Of a stretch of 34,934 nt of DNA, positions 17,647 to 26,214 are shown one piece after another (position 1 is the stretch's first letter; each line of letters starts with the position of its first letter). Both the position numbers and the translations under genes were made by a program. The notes under the pieces were generated by a model. It was given only the letters and a program-made list of their open reading frames with translations, made no database searches and was not told the origin of the DNA. Location: the NCBI GenBank assembly GCA_016926875.1, contig JAFGNU010000098.1:1-34934 (forward strand), in the 5' to 3' direction. This stretch comes from Anaerolineae bacterium. Lineage in GTDB: Bacteria; Chloroflexota; Anaerolineae; Aggregatilineales; Aggregatilineaceae.

Positions 17647-18150
17647 ATGCGGCGTTTTTCCCTGGTTATCGTTGTCTTGCTGGCGCTTGTGCTGGTCGCC
17701 TGCGCCGGTGATTCGGACGACTCCGACAGCACACAAGAACCGGCGCCTGACCAAACACCCGGCTCCGTGCCAGCCGGTACGCTGTCGCCGGTGTACGTTC
17801 ACTTGCAGCGTGACTATGAAACGCTGCTCGATTCGCACCGGGCTATTTCTGCTATATGGGAAGCCCTGGCTGCCGGGGAACAGGCGCAGTGCGGCGAATA
17901 CCCCGACGTGCTGCCGCCGGAAAGCATCTCCGCCGAAGACGATCCCGCTTTCGAAACGCTGGCCGACCTGCTCCGGCGCGCGGCTATCGGCATTGAAGAA
18001 GCAGCTAACCTGTGGCGGGCAGAATGCACATACACGCGCTCGAATCCCCCGCAGGACGTCATCAACGAGGGGCTGCTGGCGGTGCGAGGCGCGGGCGATC
18101 TGCTGGAACAGGCCGAACAGCAGCTTTCCGGTATCCAGGGGACAGAGTAA
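17647..18150 (+). CDS. Small secreted lipoprotein of unknown function
   Basis: This 167-residue protein has a typical lipoprotein signal: a basic MRRF start, a hydrophobic stretch, and the lipobox LVAC with Cys19. A linker rich in D, S, P, T and Q follows, then a helical domain with four Cys residues in or near the mature part (Cys19, one in QAQCGEYPDV, one in RAECTYTRS). The body looks like a helical bundle (YETLLDSHRAISAIWEALAAGEQ, LADLLRRAAIGIEEAANLWRAE, EGLLAVRGAGDLLEQAEQQL). GGAGGG overlaps the hemW stop and lies 7 bases before the ATG, so it is translated in the same transcript. I do not recognise the family; it is presumably anchored on the outer face of the cytoplasmic membrane. Confidence 0.85.
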   Translation: MRRFSLVIVVLLALVLVACAGDSDDSDSTQEPAPDQTPGSVPAGTLSPVYVHLQRDYETLLDSHRAISAIWEALAAGEQAQCGEYPDVLPPESISAEDDPAFETLADLLRRAAIGIEEAANLWRAECTYTRSNPPQDVINEGLLAVRGAGDLLEQAEQQLSGIQGTE

Positions 18151-18157
18151 CGCAGGT

Positions 18158-19201
18158 TTATTCCACAGGCAGCAGCGTCGTTTGCTTAAGCGCGGGAATA
18201 TCCGCTGCACCGCTGGCAAACATGGCGATCCGTAGTTGGGTGGTTATCTCCCAGATCAACTGCCGCACCGCATCCAACGACTCCGCCGCCGCCTTCAAAA
18301 ACGGCCCGGCCATCCCGCCCAGGTCGGCGCCGAGCGCGATACACTTGGCAATATCAACGCCGTCACGCAGGCCGCCGCTGGCGATCACCGGCATATCGGG
18401 TGCCGCCTCGCACACGTACCGGATGCTGTCGGCGGTTGGAATACCCCAGTCGGCAAAACTGCGGGCCACGCGGGCATGGGCCGCCGTCGGCGCGCGGTGA
18501 TACTCCACCTCGCTCCACGACGTACCACCGGCCCCGGCCACATCAATTGCGCTCACGCCCGCCTCGGCCAACTGCCGCGCTGCCTGGGGCGAAATCCCCC
18601 AGCCAACTTCTTTGGCGATCACCGGCACGCTGAGATGGCGGCACACCGTCTCGATCTTGCCCAACAGCCCGCTAAAATCGCCGTTGCCCTCCGGCTGGAC
18701 GGCTTCTTGCAGGGCGTTAAAGTGCAGAATCAGCGCATCAGCCTGGATCATCTCGACGGCGCGACGGCACTCGTCAACGCCGTAGCCGTAGTTGAGCTGC
18801 ACAGCCCCCATGTTTGCGAAAAGCAGAATATTCGGGGCTACCGCCCGCACATCATATGACACGACCAGCGCCGGGTCTTCAAGCGCGGCTCGCTGCGATC
18901 CCAGCCCCATCGCGATCCCGGCTTCCTGAGCCGCTTCGGCCAACACGCGGTTGATGTTCTGCGCGCGCTCGGTCCCCCCGGTCATCGACGAGATCAACAG
19001 GGGGCTGTTCAGGCGCTCGCCAAAAAACACCGTGCGTGTATCCACTTCGGCCAGGTTGATCTCCGGCACCGCCTGGTGCAGCAGCCGCAGGCGTTCCAGG
19101 CCGGTCATCAGGTTCGGGAACTGGACCTGTTCTTCAAGGTTAATGCGAATATGATCGTCTTTGCGGCGCCCGGTAAAAGATGCATCCGTAACTTTTGACA
19201 T
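18158..19201 (-). CDS. fni: Type 2 isopentenyl-diphosphate delta-isomerase
   Basis: This FMN- and NADPH-dependent enzyme interconverts isopentenyl and dimethylallyl diphosphate in isoprenoid synthesis. The 347 residues match the family. Visible blocks are RKDDHIRI near the start, [33 protein letters not shown] with the catalytic Gln, [22 protein letters not shown] and [20 protein letters not shown], the FMN phosphate-binding region of the TIM barrel. AAGGA lies about 10 bases before the ATG at 19201. It ends only seven bases from the convergent lipoprotein gene and I see no terminator between them, so the transcripts probably overlap. The gene stands alone and has an extended -10 promoter upstream at 19277-19285. 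Confidence 0.96.
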   Translation of the reverse strand: MSKVTDASFTGRRKDDHIRINLEEQVQFPNLMTGLERLRLLHQAVPEINLAEVDTRTVFFGERLNSPLLISSMTGGTERAQNINRVLAEAAQEAGIAMGLGSQRAALEDPALVVSYDVRAVAPNILLFANMGAVQLNYGYGVDECRRAVEMIQADALILHFNALQEAVQPEGNGDFSGLLGKIETVCRHLSVPVIAKEVGWGISPQAARQLAEAGVSAIDVAGAGGTSWSEVEYHRAPTAAHARVARSFADWGIPTADSIRYVCEAAPDMPVIASGGLRDGVDIAKCIALGADLGGMAGPFLKAAAESLDAVRQLIWEITTQLRIAMFASGAADIPALKQTTLLPVE

Positions 19202-19276
19202 CAGCCGGTGTTCCTTAGAAAAGTAGGCGTTCTGAATGGTACGTGCTGCACGATGCAGCTTGGCACACTTGAAAAG

Positions 19277-19285
19277 AATATAGCA
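19277..19285 (-). promoter_or_regulatory. Candidate extended -10 promoter of the IPP isomerase gene
   Basis: The minus strand reads TGC-TATATT, an extended -10 element, without a convincing -35. Transcription would begin near 19270, about 70 bases before the ATG. A GCTGCA-CGA-TGCAGC hairpin lies in the predicted leader. Confidence 0.4.
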
Positions 19286-19334
19286 AAAGTCAATTGTTTG
19301 GTATAGAGTTCCAGGTGTAAAATAAGCCAGTTTT

Positions 19335-19343
19335 TGCTACAAT
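19335..19343 (+). promoter_or_regulatory. Candidate extended -10 promoter of the acyl carrier protein gene
   Basis: TGC-TACAAT lies 55 bases before the ATG at 19398, with no clear -35. The octamer GCACACTT occurs at 19263-19270 and again at 19353-19360, once on each side of the divergent promoters. Confidence 0.42.
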
Positions 19344-19397
19344 GCTACGTTAGCACACTTAAGAATGAGCCATCATACTAAATTGGAGGAAATCAAC

Positions 19398-19631
19398 ATG
19401 GCAACAACTGAGGAGCGCGTGAAAAAGATCATCGTCGATCTGTTGGGCGTTGAAGAAGAAAAAGTGACACCGGATGCCCGCTTCCGCGAAGACCTGGACG
19501 CCGATTCGCTCGACCTGGTCGAGCTGATCATGGCCTTTGAGGAAGAATTCGGCGGTGAAATCTCCGACGAAGAGGCCCAGAAGATTAACACCGTTGGCGA
19601 CGTCCTGGCCTACATCGAGAACAATATGTAG
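19398..19631 (+). CDS. acpP: Acyl carrier protein
   Basis: This 77-residue acidic protein carries acyl chains on a phosphopantetheine arm during fatty acid synthesis. The attachment site is Ser37 in [12 protein letters not shown], and the following helix and the [19 protein letters not shown] end are typical. Its length and charge match bacterial AcpP. The ATG at 19398 has GGAGGA 7 bases upstream; an earlier in-frame ATG at 19365 is not needed. It is monocistronic here, with no fab genes next to it, and faces the bidirectional terminator at 19689-19722. A specialised carrier protein cannot be excluded. Confidence 0.94.
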   Translation: MATTEERVKKIIVDLLGVEEEKVTPDARFREDLDADSLDLVELIMAFEEEFGGEISDEEAQKINTVGDVLAYIENNM

Positions 19632-19688
19632 AGGCATAGTTCGGTCGGAGCTTCTGCCAACCGGTGGTACTTGCAGCAGAGCGCGTAC

Positions 19689-19722
19689 AAAAGGCGATTG
19701 GTGCCATGCCAGCCGCCTTTTT
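19689..19722. terminator. Bidirectional terminator between the carrier protein and membrane protein genes
   Basis: AAAAGGCG (19689-19696) pairs with CGCCTTTT (19714-19721), with a further TGG/CCA pairing inside. The plus strand continues with TTTTT and the minus strand with TTTT, so it can end both convergent transcripts. Confidence 0.75.
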
Positions 19723-19725
19723 GAT

Positions 19726-20385
19726 TCACGAGGTTTTGCGCGCTGCTGCCGTCCACCGGGCAGACCACCGTAACCGGTCCTCCGGCAGCAGGATGATAAT
19801 CACCCCCACGCCACACGCCAGCATGAATCCCACAACGCCGGTACCGGTCTGCACATCGATCTCGAAATTGTCCAGCAGGGTCTTCGCGCGCGAAAGCCCG
19901 GCCCACCCGGTCACCATGCCCCCGGTCAGGATACCCGCCAGCAGCCAGCACTGCCAACGAAGAGGGACGCGGGTAAGCAGCAGCGCCGCGACAATCCCGC
20001 CAGATGCCAGCGCTGCCAGCAAGGCCATTTGCCGGTAGTTCGGATCGTCCGTCGCGCCGGAAAAAAAGTCGGTGGGCGGCATGAAGCGCAGCGCCAGCAG
20101 TCCCGCGCCTAACCGGAGCACCCACCGCCCGCGTGGATCGGGCAGTTGGTTTGCGGCCAGCGCCAGCGCCAATACCAGCGCCAACTGGGGCGCACGCAGC
20201 AAAAAGCTGGTCAGCATCGGCGGGGAACTGCTGCGCACCGCCGGGTGTAGGCTGCTCCATTCGGCCAGATCAAAGGCATTCATCGTAAACGCCGCCGTCT
20301 CGTGAGTGAACCAGGACAGGTAGTATGCGATCAGCGCCAGGAGCAGGCAGACAATCGCCAACCAGGTTCGCCGGGGTGCCAGCAT
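19726..20385 (-). CDS. Multi-pass membrane protein of unknown function
   Basis: The 219 residues contain about five or six hydrophobic segments: WLAIVCLLLALIAYYLSW near the start, one around APQLALVLALALAA, WVLRLGAGLLALRF, MALLAALASGGIVAALLL, WLLAGILTGGMVTGWAG and a last one at VVGFMLACGVGVIIILL. It has no signal peptide cleavage site or recognisable catalytic motif. It starts 10 bases after the stop of the Mg-chelatase-type ATPase gene, so the two are co-transcribed and may act together; that link is only positional. It is the last gene of the long minus-strand run. Confidence 0.8.
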   Translation of the reverse strand: MLAPRRTWLAIVCLLLALIAYYLSWFTHETAAFTMNAFDLAEWSSLHPAVRSSSPPMLTSFLLRAPQLALVLALALAANQLPDPRGRWVLRLGAGLLALRFMPPTDFFSGATDDPNYRQMALLAALASGGIVAALLLTRVPLRWQCWLLAGILTGGMVTGWAGLSRAKTLLDNFEIDVQTGTGVVGFMLACGVGVIIILLPEDRLRWSARWTAAARKTS

Positions 20386-20395
20386 ATCGGTTTGC

Positions 20396-21571
20396 TCACT
20401 TCCACTGTTCTACCAGCGTATCGATCCGCTCGCGGATCGCATCGTCTTCTTCCGTCTGCCGCGCAAAAAATTCAAGCATAAACTGGCTGCGACGCTGGCG
20501 CAGGGCCATCGGCGCCACAGAACGAATATCGTCAACATCCGCCCGGTTACGCCCGTCGGAAGCCGCCCGCGCGCGTGCCGCCTCAAACATGGCATATTCG
20601 GCGCGGTGCGAGTCGACCCCCATCTCTTGAACCAGCGACAGCCCGATCTCGACAGCTTCGTCGCTCAGGGTGGTTTCTTTCAGCAGATCGCGTGCCATGG
20701 CGATATCTTCGCGCGCCGCTGCCGTCGTCATTGCCCATTCGCTAAGAAACCGGCGGCGGTTGTTTTGATAACGCCGCACGCGCTCATACACTTCCAGTCG
20801 CTCGCTGCGGCTGGCTAATCCCTGCACCGGTACGCGCAAGCCAAAGCGGTCCATGATCTGCGGGCGCAGCCGTCCCTCTTCGGGATTCATCGAACCGATC
20901 AACACAAACCGTGAGCGGTACGTCCCGGACATGGCACCGCGCCGCACCGTATAACTGCCCTGGGAAGCGGCGTCGAGGATCGCGTCCACAATCACGTCAT
21001 CGAGCAAGTTCACCTCGTCGATATACAGCAGGTGTTGATCGGCGCGCGCCAGGATGCCCCGCTCCAACCGCACCCGCCCCTGCTGCACGGCGATGCGTTC
21101 GTTCACACCGCCCACCACGTCATCCAGCCGGGCGTTGAGCGGCAGTTCAACCAGCTTTACCGGCTCCAGGCGGGTGATCGGCTCTCCGGCTTCCAGCTTG
21201 TGGCGGCACTCCGGACACACATCCGGGTTGCCATCACCATCCAGGTCGGTCGGCAGGCAGCCTTCCGGGCACACGCTGACCTCTGTGTACGGCAGCAGGT
21301 CGGTTAGACTGCGCACGCACGTTGTTTTGCCCGTGCCGCGCGGACCGATCAGCAGCACGCCGCCCACCGCCGGGTTGATAACAGACAGCAGCAGCGCCGT
21401 GCGCATTTCCTTTTGTTCCACGATGGCGAAAAATGGAAACGGCAGGTGTTCGGCAAGGCCGAGATCGGGAGCAGGTCTGCTCAGCACCCGGCGCGCGCCC
21501 GCCTCACTCAGCATTTCGAGCAGTCGAGACCGCTGGGCACCGGCGCCTAGATCGGGTAACGAGTCTGGCAT
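20396..21571 (-). CDS. Mg-chelatase subunit I-type AAA+ ATPase with Cys/Asp insert
   Basis: This 391-residue ATPase belongs to the ChlI/BchI-MoxR branch. The Walker A is GPRGTGKT (76-83), the Walker B LLYIDEVNLL has Asp185 and Glu186, and IGSMNPEEGRLRPQIMDRFGL holds the sensor and arginine-finger region. Between Walker A and the next core block lies an insert with CPEGC (Cys101, Cys105), DLDGDGNPD (Asp109 to Asp117) and CPEC (Cys119, Cys122), which looks like a metal-binding loop. No gene for the D (vWA) or H subunit, and no chlorophyll or cobalamin gene, is close, so metal chelation is unproven and a MoxR-like remodelling role is equally possible. GAGGA lies about 7 bases before the ATG. Confidence 0.88.
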   Translation of the reverse strand: MPDSLPDLGAGAQRSRLLEMLSEAGARRVLSRPAPDLGLAEHLPFPFFAIVEQKEMRTALLLSVINPAVGGVLLIGPRGTGKTTCVRSLTDLLPYTEVSVCPEGCLPTDLDGDGNPDVCPECRHKLEAGEPITRLEPVKLVELPLNARLDDVVGGVNERIAVQQGRVRLERGILARADQHLLYIDEVNLLDDVIVDAILDAASQGSYTVRRGAMSGTYRSRFVLIGSMNPEEGRLRPQIMDRFGLRVPVQGLASRSERLEVYERVRRYQNNRRRFLSEWAMTTAAAREDIAMARDLLKETTLSDEAVEIGLSLVQEMGVDSHRAEYAMFEAARARAASDGRNRADVDDIRSVAPMALRQRRSQFMLEFFARQTEEDDAIRERIDTLVEQWK

Positions 21572-21581
21572 GGCGACATCC

Positions 21582-22109
21582 TCATGACTCTTCGGTGGTG
21601 GAGGTTCTACGCTGGCTCAACGCCCGTTCTCGCTGGTGGCGTTCTTTCCGCGCGATCTGGCGCTCGCGTGCCTGCTGGAAACGTACCTGCTCGTCCGGCG
21701 TTTCGACAATCAATGGCGGGACAGGGTGCGGTCGTCCCTCCCGGTCGATGGCAACATAGACCACGTAGGCGATGTTGGTGAATACGGTTGATCCGACCAG
21801 CGGGTCTTCGGCTGTCACTTCGACGCGAACTTCCATCGACGTCCGCCCGGTGTAGGTTAACTCGGCGTTCAGTGTAACCAGGTTGCCCACGTAAATCGGC
21901 TCTTCGAACGTCATCGAGTCAATCGCCACCGTCACCGCCGGTGAACGCGAGTGCCGTACCGCAGCCAATCCGGCAGCCTCATCGACCAGCTTCATGATCA
22001 CGCCGCCGTGCACGTTGCCCATCGCATTCGCGTGTCCCGGGTTCATCAACATGCTGAGCGTCACCCGCGAGTCGGCGATACGCTTAGGTTCCAGGGCTGC
22101 GTCTGACAT
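21582..22109 (-). CDS. Hotdog-fold acyl-CoA thioesterase
   Basis: This 175-residue protein is a YciA/BACH-type acyl-CoA hydrolase. The signature MNPGHANAMGNVHGGVIMKLVDEAAGLAA (residues 22-50) carries the Asn/His and Asp43 region used in catalysis, and VAIDSMTFEEPIYVGNLVTLNAELTYTGRTSMEV is the second half of the hotdog. A basic, helical tail of about 35 residues (VRFQQARERQIARKERHQRERAL) follows. The ATG at 22109 directly follows the stop of the preceding gene (coordinates 22111-22113), so it was preferred over an upstream in-frame start inside that gene. Substrate chain length cannot be read from the sequence. Confidence 0.9.
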   Translation of the reverse strand: MSDAALEPKRIADSRVTLSMLMNPGHANAMGNVHGGVIMKLVDEAAGLAAVRHSRSPAVTVAIDSMTFEEPIYVGNLVTLNAELTYTGRTSMEVRVEVTAEDPLVGSTVFTNIAYVVYVAIDREGRPHPVPPLIVETPDEQVRFQQARERQIARKERHQRERALSQRRTSTTEES

Positions 22110-22110
22110 G

Positions 22111-22503
22111 TCAATCCATATCCGGGCGCAGATCGGAGATCCGCTTAAAGATGTGCGGGTCTTCCGCCAGCACATCGATCGTGCCATAGTCCAGCTCGGC
22201 CATCATCGGCGGCAGCGGCGCGCGCGGTGGCAGCCTGTCCGGCTTGGGCGGCTCCGGGGGCGGGTTAGGGTGGAAATCCCGGCGGCGCTCGGTGCGCTTG
22301 CGCAGGACACGCCCGTCCCGGCTCAAACGCCCGATCCACTCACCATCACGCTTATACACGTCTTCGCCTTCAAGATAGCCTATGTACTCGCCGCGCTGGT
22401 TGTAAATCGAGTTTTCGACCTTGGTCGCCTGCCAGTCGCCATAGGTATCAAAGATAAAAACCGGTCTGTCCGAGGGCGCGCCTCGTTCTTTCTTTTTGCT
22501 CAT
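22111..22503 (-). CDS. Hypothetical protein, possibly a four-fold beta-flower fold
   Basis: The 130 residues have no catalytic motif. Residues about 15-70 show short repeated strands with the pattern of a polar residue, G.yiG.l/i and a charged turn: VFIFDTYGDWQATKVENS, YNQRGEYIGYLEGEDVY, KRDGEWIGRLSRDGRVL. This resembles the beta-flower type of small repeat fold, but I cannot confirm it. A proline-rich segment follows (FHPNPPPEPPKPDRLPP), then a short acidic end. GAGG lies 5 bases before the ATG. The gene sits between a glycosyltransferase and a thioesterase, in an apparent operon, and gives no functional clue. Confidence 0.7.
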   Translation of the reverse strand: MSKKKERGAPSDRPVFIFDTYGDWQATKVENSIYNQRGEYIGYLEGEDVYKRDGEWIGRLSRDGRVLRKRTERRRDFHPNPPPEPPKPDRLPPRAPLPPMMAELDYGTIDVLAEDPHIFKRISDLRPDMD

Positions 22504-22530
22504 GCCAACCTCGCTGTATGCTCTATTCGC

Positions 22531-23670
22531 TCACGTATCCAGTATTTGACGATAGACAACCCGGAGCTGCTGCGCCGTGCGCGCCCAGGTGAAACGAGCC
22601 GCCTGCTCAAAGCCGCGCGCCACCAGGTCGGCCCGCAGCGTTTCGTCTGTCAGCAGCCGCCGCAGTGCGCCCGCCAGCACTTCCACATCATAGGGATCGA
22701 CCAGCAGCGCCGCATCCCCGGCTACTTCCGGGATAGACGACACGTTGGACGTCACAACCGGCGTGCCGCAAGCCATCGCTTCCAGCACCGGGAAGCCAAA
22801 GCCCTCATATAACGACGGGTACGCCAGGCATGCTGCCTCGCTGTACAACGCTGGCAGGTCTTCATCACGCGCAAACCCGGTGAAGTGCACGCGCTCCGCC
22901 AGTCCCAACTCGTCGACCGCCCGGTAAATCGGGCTGTCCAGCCAGCCGCGCCCGCCCGCGATCACCAGGTGCACATCCTCGAATGCCGGGCCCAGCGCGG
23001 CCAGCGCCTGCATGATGCGGGCGTAATTCTTGCGGGGCTGCACCGTACCTACCGAAAAAATGTACGGCTGTCCGGGTATATTATAGCGCTCGCGCACGGC
23101 CTTGCGCGCCGCGTCGTCCGTTTCAGGTGCAAATTCGGCACTTATTCCACTGAGCAGCACGGTGATTTTCTCCGGCGGTGTGCCGTACAACTCGGCCAGA
23201 TCGTCTTTGGTCGCCTGCGAGTCGGCCAGGACATGATCGGCACGGCGCACTGAGCGCGGCACGACGGTATCCAGGTATGCTTTCAGCACGGGCACAGCCG
23301 TTTCCGGCGCACGTACAAAGGACAGGTCGTGCACGGTAAGTAAGGTGCGCGTGCCGGGGAGCGTCGGCGGCAGTGCAAAATCGGTAGCGTGGTACAATCG
23401 CACGCGCCCGGTAAACAATTCAACCGGCAGCGGAAACTGTGCGCGGTGCCAGATGCGGGCAAACCACAGCGGGGTAACGCGGGTCGGGTGCCAGGCGAAA
23501 TTTGGGCCGGGCGCCGGGGGTAACGTTTTTTGGGTTGCTCCGGCGACAAACAGGCGGTATGGTGTTTGATCGTCTTGCGCCGCCAGCGCGTGAATCAACT
23601 CGCGCACAAGGCGCCCGATGCCTGCGCCTTGTTCGTGCGCAGCCGTGTAATCAATGCCAATGACAGCCAT
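22531..23670 (-). CDS. GT4-family glycosyltransferase
   Basis: This 379-residue retaining glycosyltransferase of the GT-B fold probably adds a sugar to a lipid-linked or nascent polysaccharide on the inner face of the membrane. The N-terminal half starts [22 protein letters not shown] with the glycine-rich acceptor-side loop. The C-terminal half has [25 protein letters not shown], and the E.FG(F)P..E signature [22 protein letters not shown], which binds the nucleotide sugar. The start at the ATG 23670 is followed by the hydrophobic first strand; a GTG at 23673 is also possible. The gene is in the exopolysaccharide group next to two O-antigen ligases and a UXS-like enzyme. The donor sugar is not predictable. 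Confidence 0.92.
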   Translation of the reverse strand: MAVIGIDYTAAHEQGAGIGRLVRELIHALAAQDDQTPYRLFVAGATQKTLPPAPGPNFAWHPTRVTPLWFARIWHRAQFPLPVELFTGRVRLYHATDFALPPTLPGTRTLLTVHDLSFVRAPETAVPVLKAYLDTVVPRSVRRADHVLADSQATKDDLAELYGTPPEKITVLLSGISAEFAPETDDAARKAVRERYNIPGQPYIFSVGTVQPRKNYARIMQALAALGPAFEDVHLVIAGGRGWLDSPIYRAVDELGLAERVHFTGFARDEDLPALYSEAACLAYPSLYEGFGFPVLEAMACGTPVVTSNVSSIPEVAGDAALLVDPYDVEVLAGALRRLLTDETLRADLVARGFEQAARFTWARTAQQLRVVYRQILDT

Positions 23671-23682
23671 CACCCAACCCGG

Positions 23683-24057
23683 TCAGGATGAGGATGCCAG
23701 CACCGTCTGCACACACTCCAGCAGCGCGTCAGGTGTGATCGGTTTGGTCAGATACTCGACTGCGCCGATATCCATACCGGTTTTTTGGCTGATGGCGTCA
23801 ACACGGGCCGTCAGGAAGACCACGGGGGTTTCGCTGCTTTCGGGATTCGCCTTCAGGTGCCGGAGCACGTCAAAACCGTTGAGATCAGCCATCATAATAT
23901 CCAGCAAGACCAGATCAACGGTCCGCCCTGCCAGGTAATCCAAGGCCGCCTGCCCGGAGTACACCGTATCAGTCTGGTACCCTTCACGGACCAGCGTCAT
24001 TTTTAGCAGACTGCATAACAGGGGATCATCATCCACAATCAGGATACGTTTAGCCAT
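23683..24057 (-). CDS. Single-domain CheY-like response regulator
   Basis: This 124-residue stand-alone receiver domain has the acidic pair in LIVDDDP, the phosphoacceptor Asp53 in DLVLLDIMMADLNG, the Thr of VFLTARVD and the Lys of YLTKPI, so it should be phosphorylatable. It has no output domain. The proline usual after the phosphoacceptor (MMP) is Ala here. It lies 9 bases before the glycosyltransferase gene and 20 bases after the GtrA gene, inside the exopolysaccharide run, so it may regulate synthesis or export at protein level; the partner kinase is not in the window. Confidence 0.93.
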   Translation of the reverse strand: MAKRILIVDDDPLLCSLLKMTLVREGYQTDTVYSGQAALDYLAGRTVDLVLLDIMMADLNGFDVLRHLKANPESSETPVVFLTARVDAISQKTGMDIGAVEYLTKPITPDALLECVQTVLASSS

Positions 24058-24077
24058 CAGTGCTCACTCCCACTCAT

Positions 24078-24668
24078 TTACTCTACATCATTATAAGTCC
24101 AGTACCGGTTAACGAAAAAGTTCCACACCATCACGATCCATAAGGCGATAAACTGCGCCATATTGGTCCCTAGCTGGCTGGTTGCCGCGCCGGTGAGCGA
24201 ATCGGCCAGCCCAAGCCCTCGCAGCGCATCCACGCCCACATCACCCAACGGCTCGAACGTGGCACGCACGAACCACAGCCGGAACGCCAACCCTATCGCA
24301 TTGACGATAAAAAACTGGACCAATTGCTGTTGAATCGGGCGCGACCGTGAATCGGGATACGTCCAGTAGCGATTCCAGATGAAGTTGCTGATCACAGCGG
24401 ACGTGAACGCCGTGCCCGTTGCCAGCGCAACCTTAAGCTGAAGGTCCGGTTGCTCAGGCCGCAGCGCGGTAGATTGCAGCAAGTTCAAGACGCCAAAATC
24501 CACCACTGCGCCAATGATGCCCACAACGGAAAATTTGAGGAAGCGCTCGACCTCTTTGGCTTTGTCGCCAAACCGCAAGCTGATCTTGAAAATGACCCGG
24601 TTTAACAGATCGAACGGGTATGTCCAGATAGACCTGGACATTGTTTTTGTCGTTTCAGATGATGACAT
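24078..24668 (-). CDS. GtrA-family membrane protein
   Basis: This 196-residue integral membrane protein belongs to the GtrA family, which is thought to move or accommodate lipid-linked sugars (such as undecaprenyl-phosphate glucose) across the membrane. About four hydrophobic helices are visible: FLKFSVVGIIGAVVDFGVLNLL, ALATGTAFTSAVISNFIWNRYWTY, LVQFFIVNAIGLAFRLWF, and MAQFIALWIVMVWNFFVNRYWTY. The repeated NRYWTY after helices two and four is the family hallmark. A loop of about 30 residues before the last helix is longer than usual. The ATG at 24668 is preferred to an upstream TTG. It follows the O-antigen ligase gene by 13 bases. Confidence 0.9.
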   Translation of the reverse strand: MSSSETTKTMSRSIWTYPFDLLNRVIFKISLRFGDKAKEVERFLKFSVVGIIGAVVDFGVLNLLQSTALRPEQPDLQLKVALATGTAFTSAVISNFIWNRYWTYPDSRSRPIQQQLVQFFIVNAIGLAFRLWFVRATFEPLGDVGVDALRGLGLADSLTGAATSQLGTNMAQFIALWIVMVWNFFVNRYWTYNDVE

Positions 24669-24681
24669 ATCCAACTACCAT

Positions 24682-26214
24682 CTACCTATAAGACCGGTGC
24701 GAACGGTAGGCTACGGCCAGCAGTCCCAACATCACGCCAATCGTCAAAAACAGGTTGTTGACGTACAGCTTATCCACCATGCTGTGCACGGCCAGGTGCG
24801 TCCACGTCCCTAACAATCCCACCACCAGCCCACGCATTACCACATCGGACTGCCGCAGCGCGCGCACTGTCCAGTATATGATCGCGGACCAGCCCAGCAA
24901 ATAACCAGCCAGCCCAACCAGGCCGGTTTCGGCCAGCAGGTTCAGGTAATCGTTATGCGCGTGTCCCAATGCTCTGGGCCAGCTTGGGATCGCGTAGTCG
25001 TGATACACCACTTCGTAATTCCCCAGCCCTACCCCGATAAAGGGATGATCGCCAGCCATATTATACGCGGCCTGCCAATGCGCCAGCCGCTCGACAATGG
25101 CGAAATTCTCATCGCTGACCGGCACCCCGCGCATATCACCAAACCCGACAAATTCAGTGATGGCGTTGTTGATGCGCTGTTCGATGCCCGGCGGCAAATA
25201 GCCCACCAGCCACAGCGTCGCAAAAAACACGCCACCCAACCCTAGCAGCAGCACTCCCTGCCAGCGTTTGGGGGGAGCAAAGAATACCATCACGGTCGCG
25301 GCGGCGCCAAAACCCAACCACGCGCCGCGTCCCCATGATACGATCAGCCCGGCGAGCAACAGCAGGCTCACACCCGCGTACCACAGCGCCAGCACGGCGC
25401 AGCTAACCTCGACGGGGATAGCGCGCAGCAGGCCCTGCCAGCGACTATTGCGCCACCATGCCGCCACAGCACACAAGCCGCCCATCTCACCCGCGCGCCA
25501 CGCTGTGAATACCTTCGAGGCATAACCCCATGCCAACCCCAGCGCCAGCGGCAGCGAGAGACCCATAAACGCGCTGAAGGGATTCGGCTGCCCGAACGTG
25601 CCAAACGCGCGAAAATGCCGGTAATCCGGCAGCCAGAGATGCGCCGCGCCCGATCCGCCGCTGTATTCGTACAGGCCGATCAGGGCTTGCAGTGCCGCGC
25701 CGACCGACACGCCAAATACAATCCACTCCCAGCGGTGATCGTGCTCCAGGTCCAGCACGATCAGCACCAGCAGCAGCATCTCGATCCACTTGACGATCTC
25801 GGACAACCACGCCCCGGACGATGTCGCCTCAAACAGCGACGGGCCAAAGCCCAGCATGATCGCGATCAACGGCCAATACAGCCGCGTGCGGGGCAGCTCC
25901 GACCAGCGCCGCCGCGTGATACGCCAGATCAACCACGCGCCCACGGCCAGCGCAAAACTTGCCTGTCCCACATCCACCGGCACGGGGATAGATGCTTCGG
26001 TTGCGATCAGCGTTTTCAGCGGCGCGACGCCAAGCATCAGCACCAGACCAAGTGCCGGTTCGACCAGCACAACCAGTCCAACCGCCACCAGCCCCAACCC
26101 GCCGCCGACCACCATCAGCGGGGCGAACGCGATCACCACGCCCAACAGCACCGCCACCGCCGCCCATGCCAGCAGGCCGGGATTCGGATAGGGCCGGGCA
26201 GCCGGTCTGAACAT
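24682..26214 (-). CDS. O-antigen ligase/polymerase family membrane protein
   Basis: This 510-residue polytopic protein belongs to the Wzy_C/WaaL family, which joins or polymerises glycans from lipid-linked precursors on the outer face of the membrane. It has roughly 12 hydrophobic helices. The family loop GTFGQPNPFSAFMGLSLP, VSWGRGAWLGFGAAAT, GVGLGNYEVVYHDY and HAHNDYLNLLAETGLVGLAGYLL are visible; the Arg and His residues used by the family lie in these blocks. The start overlaps the stop of the preceding gene as TGATG. It resembles the membrane half of the 1056-residue protein at 27789-30959, so the locus carries two related ligases. The acceptor (cell wall, lipid or protein) cannot be inferred. 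Confidence 0.92.
   Translation of the reverse strand: MFRPAARPYPNPGLLAWAAVAVLLGVVIAFAPLMVVGGGLGLVAVGLVVLVEPALGLVLMLGVAPLKTLIATEASIPVPVDVGQASFALAVGAWLIWRITRRRWSELPRTRLYWPLIAIMLGFGPSLFEATSSGAWLSEIVKWIEMLLLVLIVLDLEHDHRWEWIVFGVSVGAALQALIGLYEYSGGSGAAHLWLPDYRHFRAFGTFGQPNPFSAFMGLSLPLALGLAWGYASKVFTAWRAGEMGGLCAVAAWWRNSRWQGLLRAIPVEVSCAVLALWYAGVSLLLLAGLIVSWGRGAWLGFGAAATVMVFFAPPKRWQGVLLLGLGGVFFATLWLVGYLPPGIEQRINNAITEFVGFGDMRGVPVSDENFAIVERLAHWQAAYNMAGDHPFIGVGLGNYEVVYHDYAIPSWPRALGHAHNDYLNLLAETGLVGLAGYLLGWSAIIYWTVRALRQSDVVMRGLVVGLLGTWTHLAVHSMVDKLYVNNLFLTIGVMLGLLAVAYRSHRSYR

Noticed and set aside
16897..18219. 440-residue minus-strand open frame
   Set aside because: Antisense to hemW and the lipoprotein gene, both of which have clear motifs; its composition is not protein-like.
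20396..21571. Evidence for chlorophyll synthesis
   Set aside because: The ATPase alone does not show phototrophy; no D or H subunit or other pigment gene is present in the window.
23683..24057. Chemotaxis assignment (CheY) for the single receiver
   Set aside because: No chemotaxis or flagellar gene is nearby; its place in the polysaccharide run gives no support for cheY.
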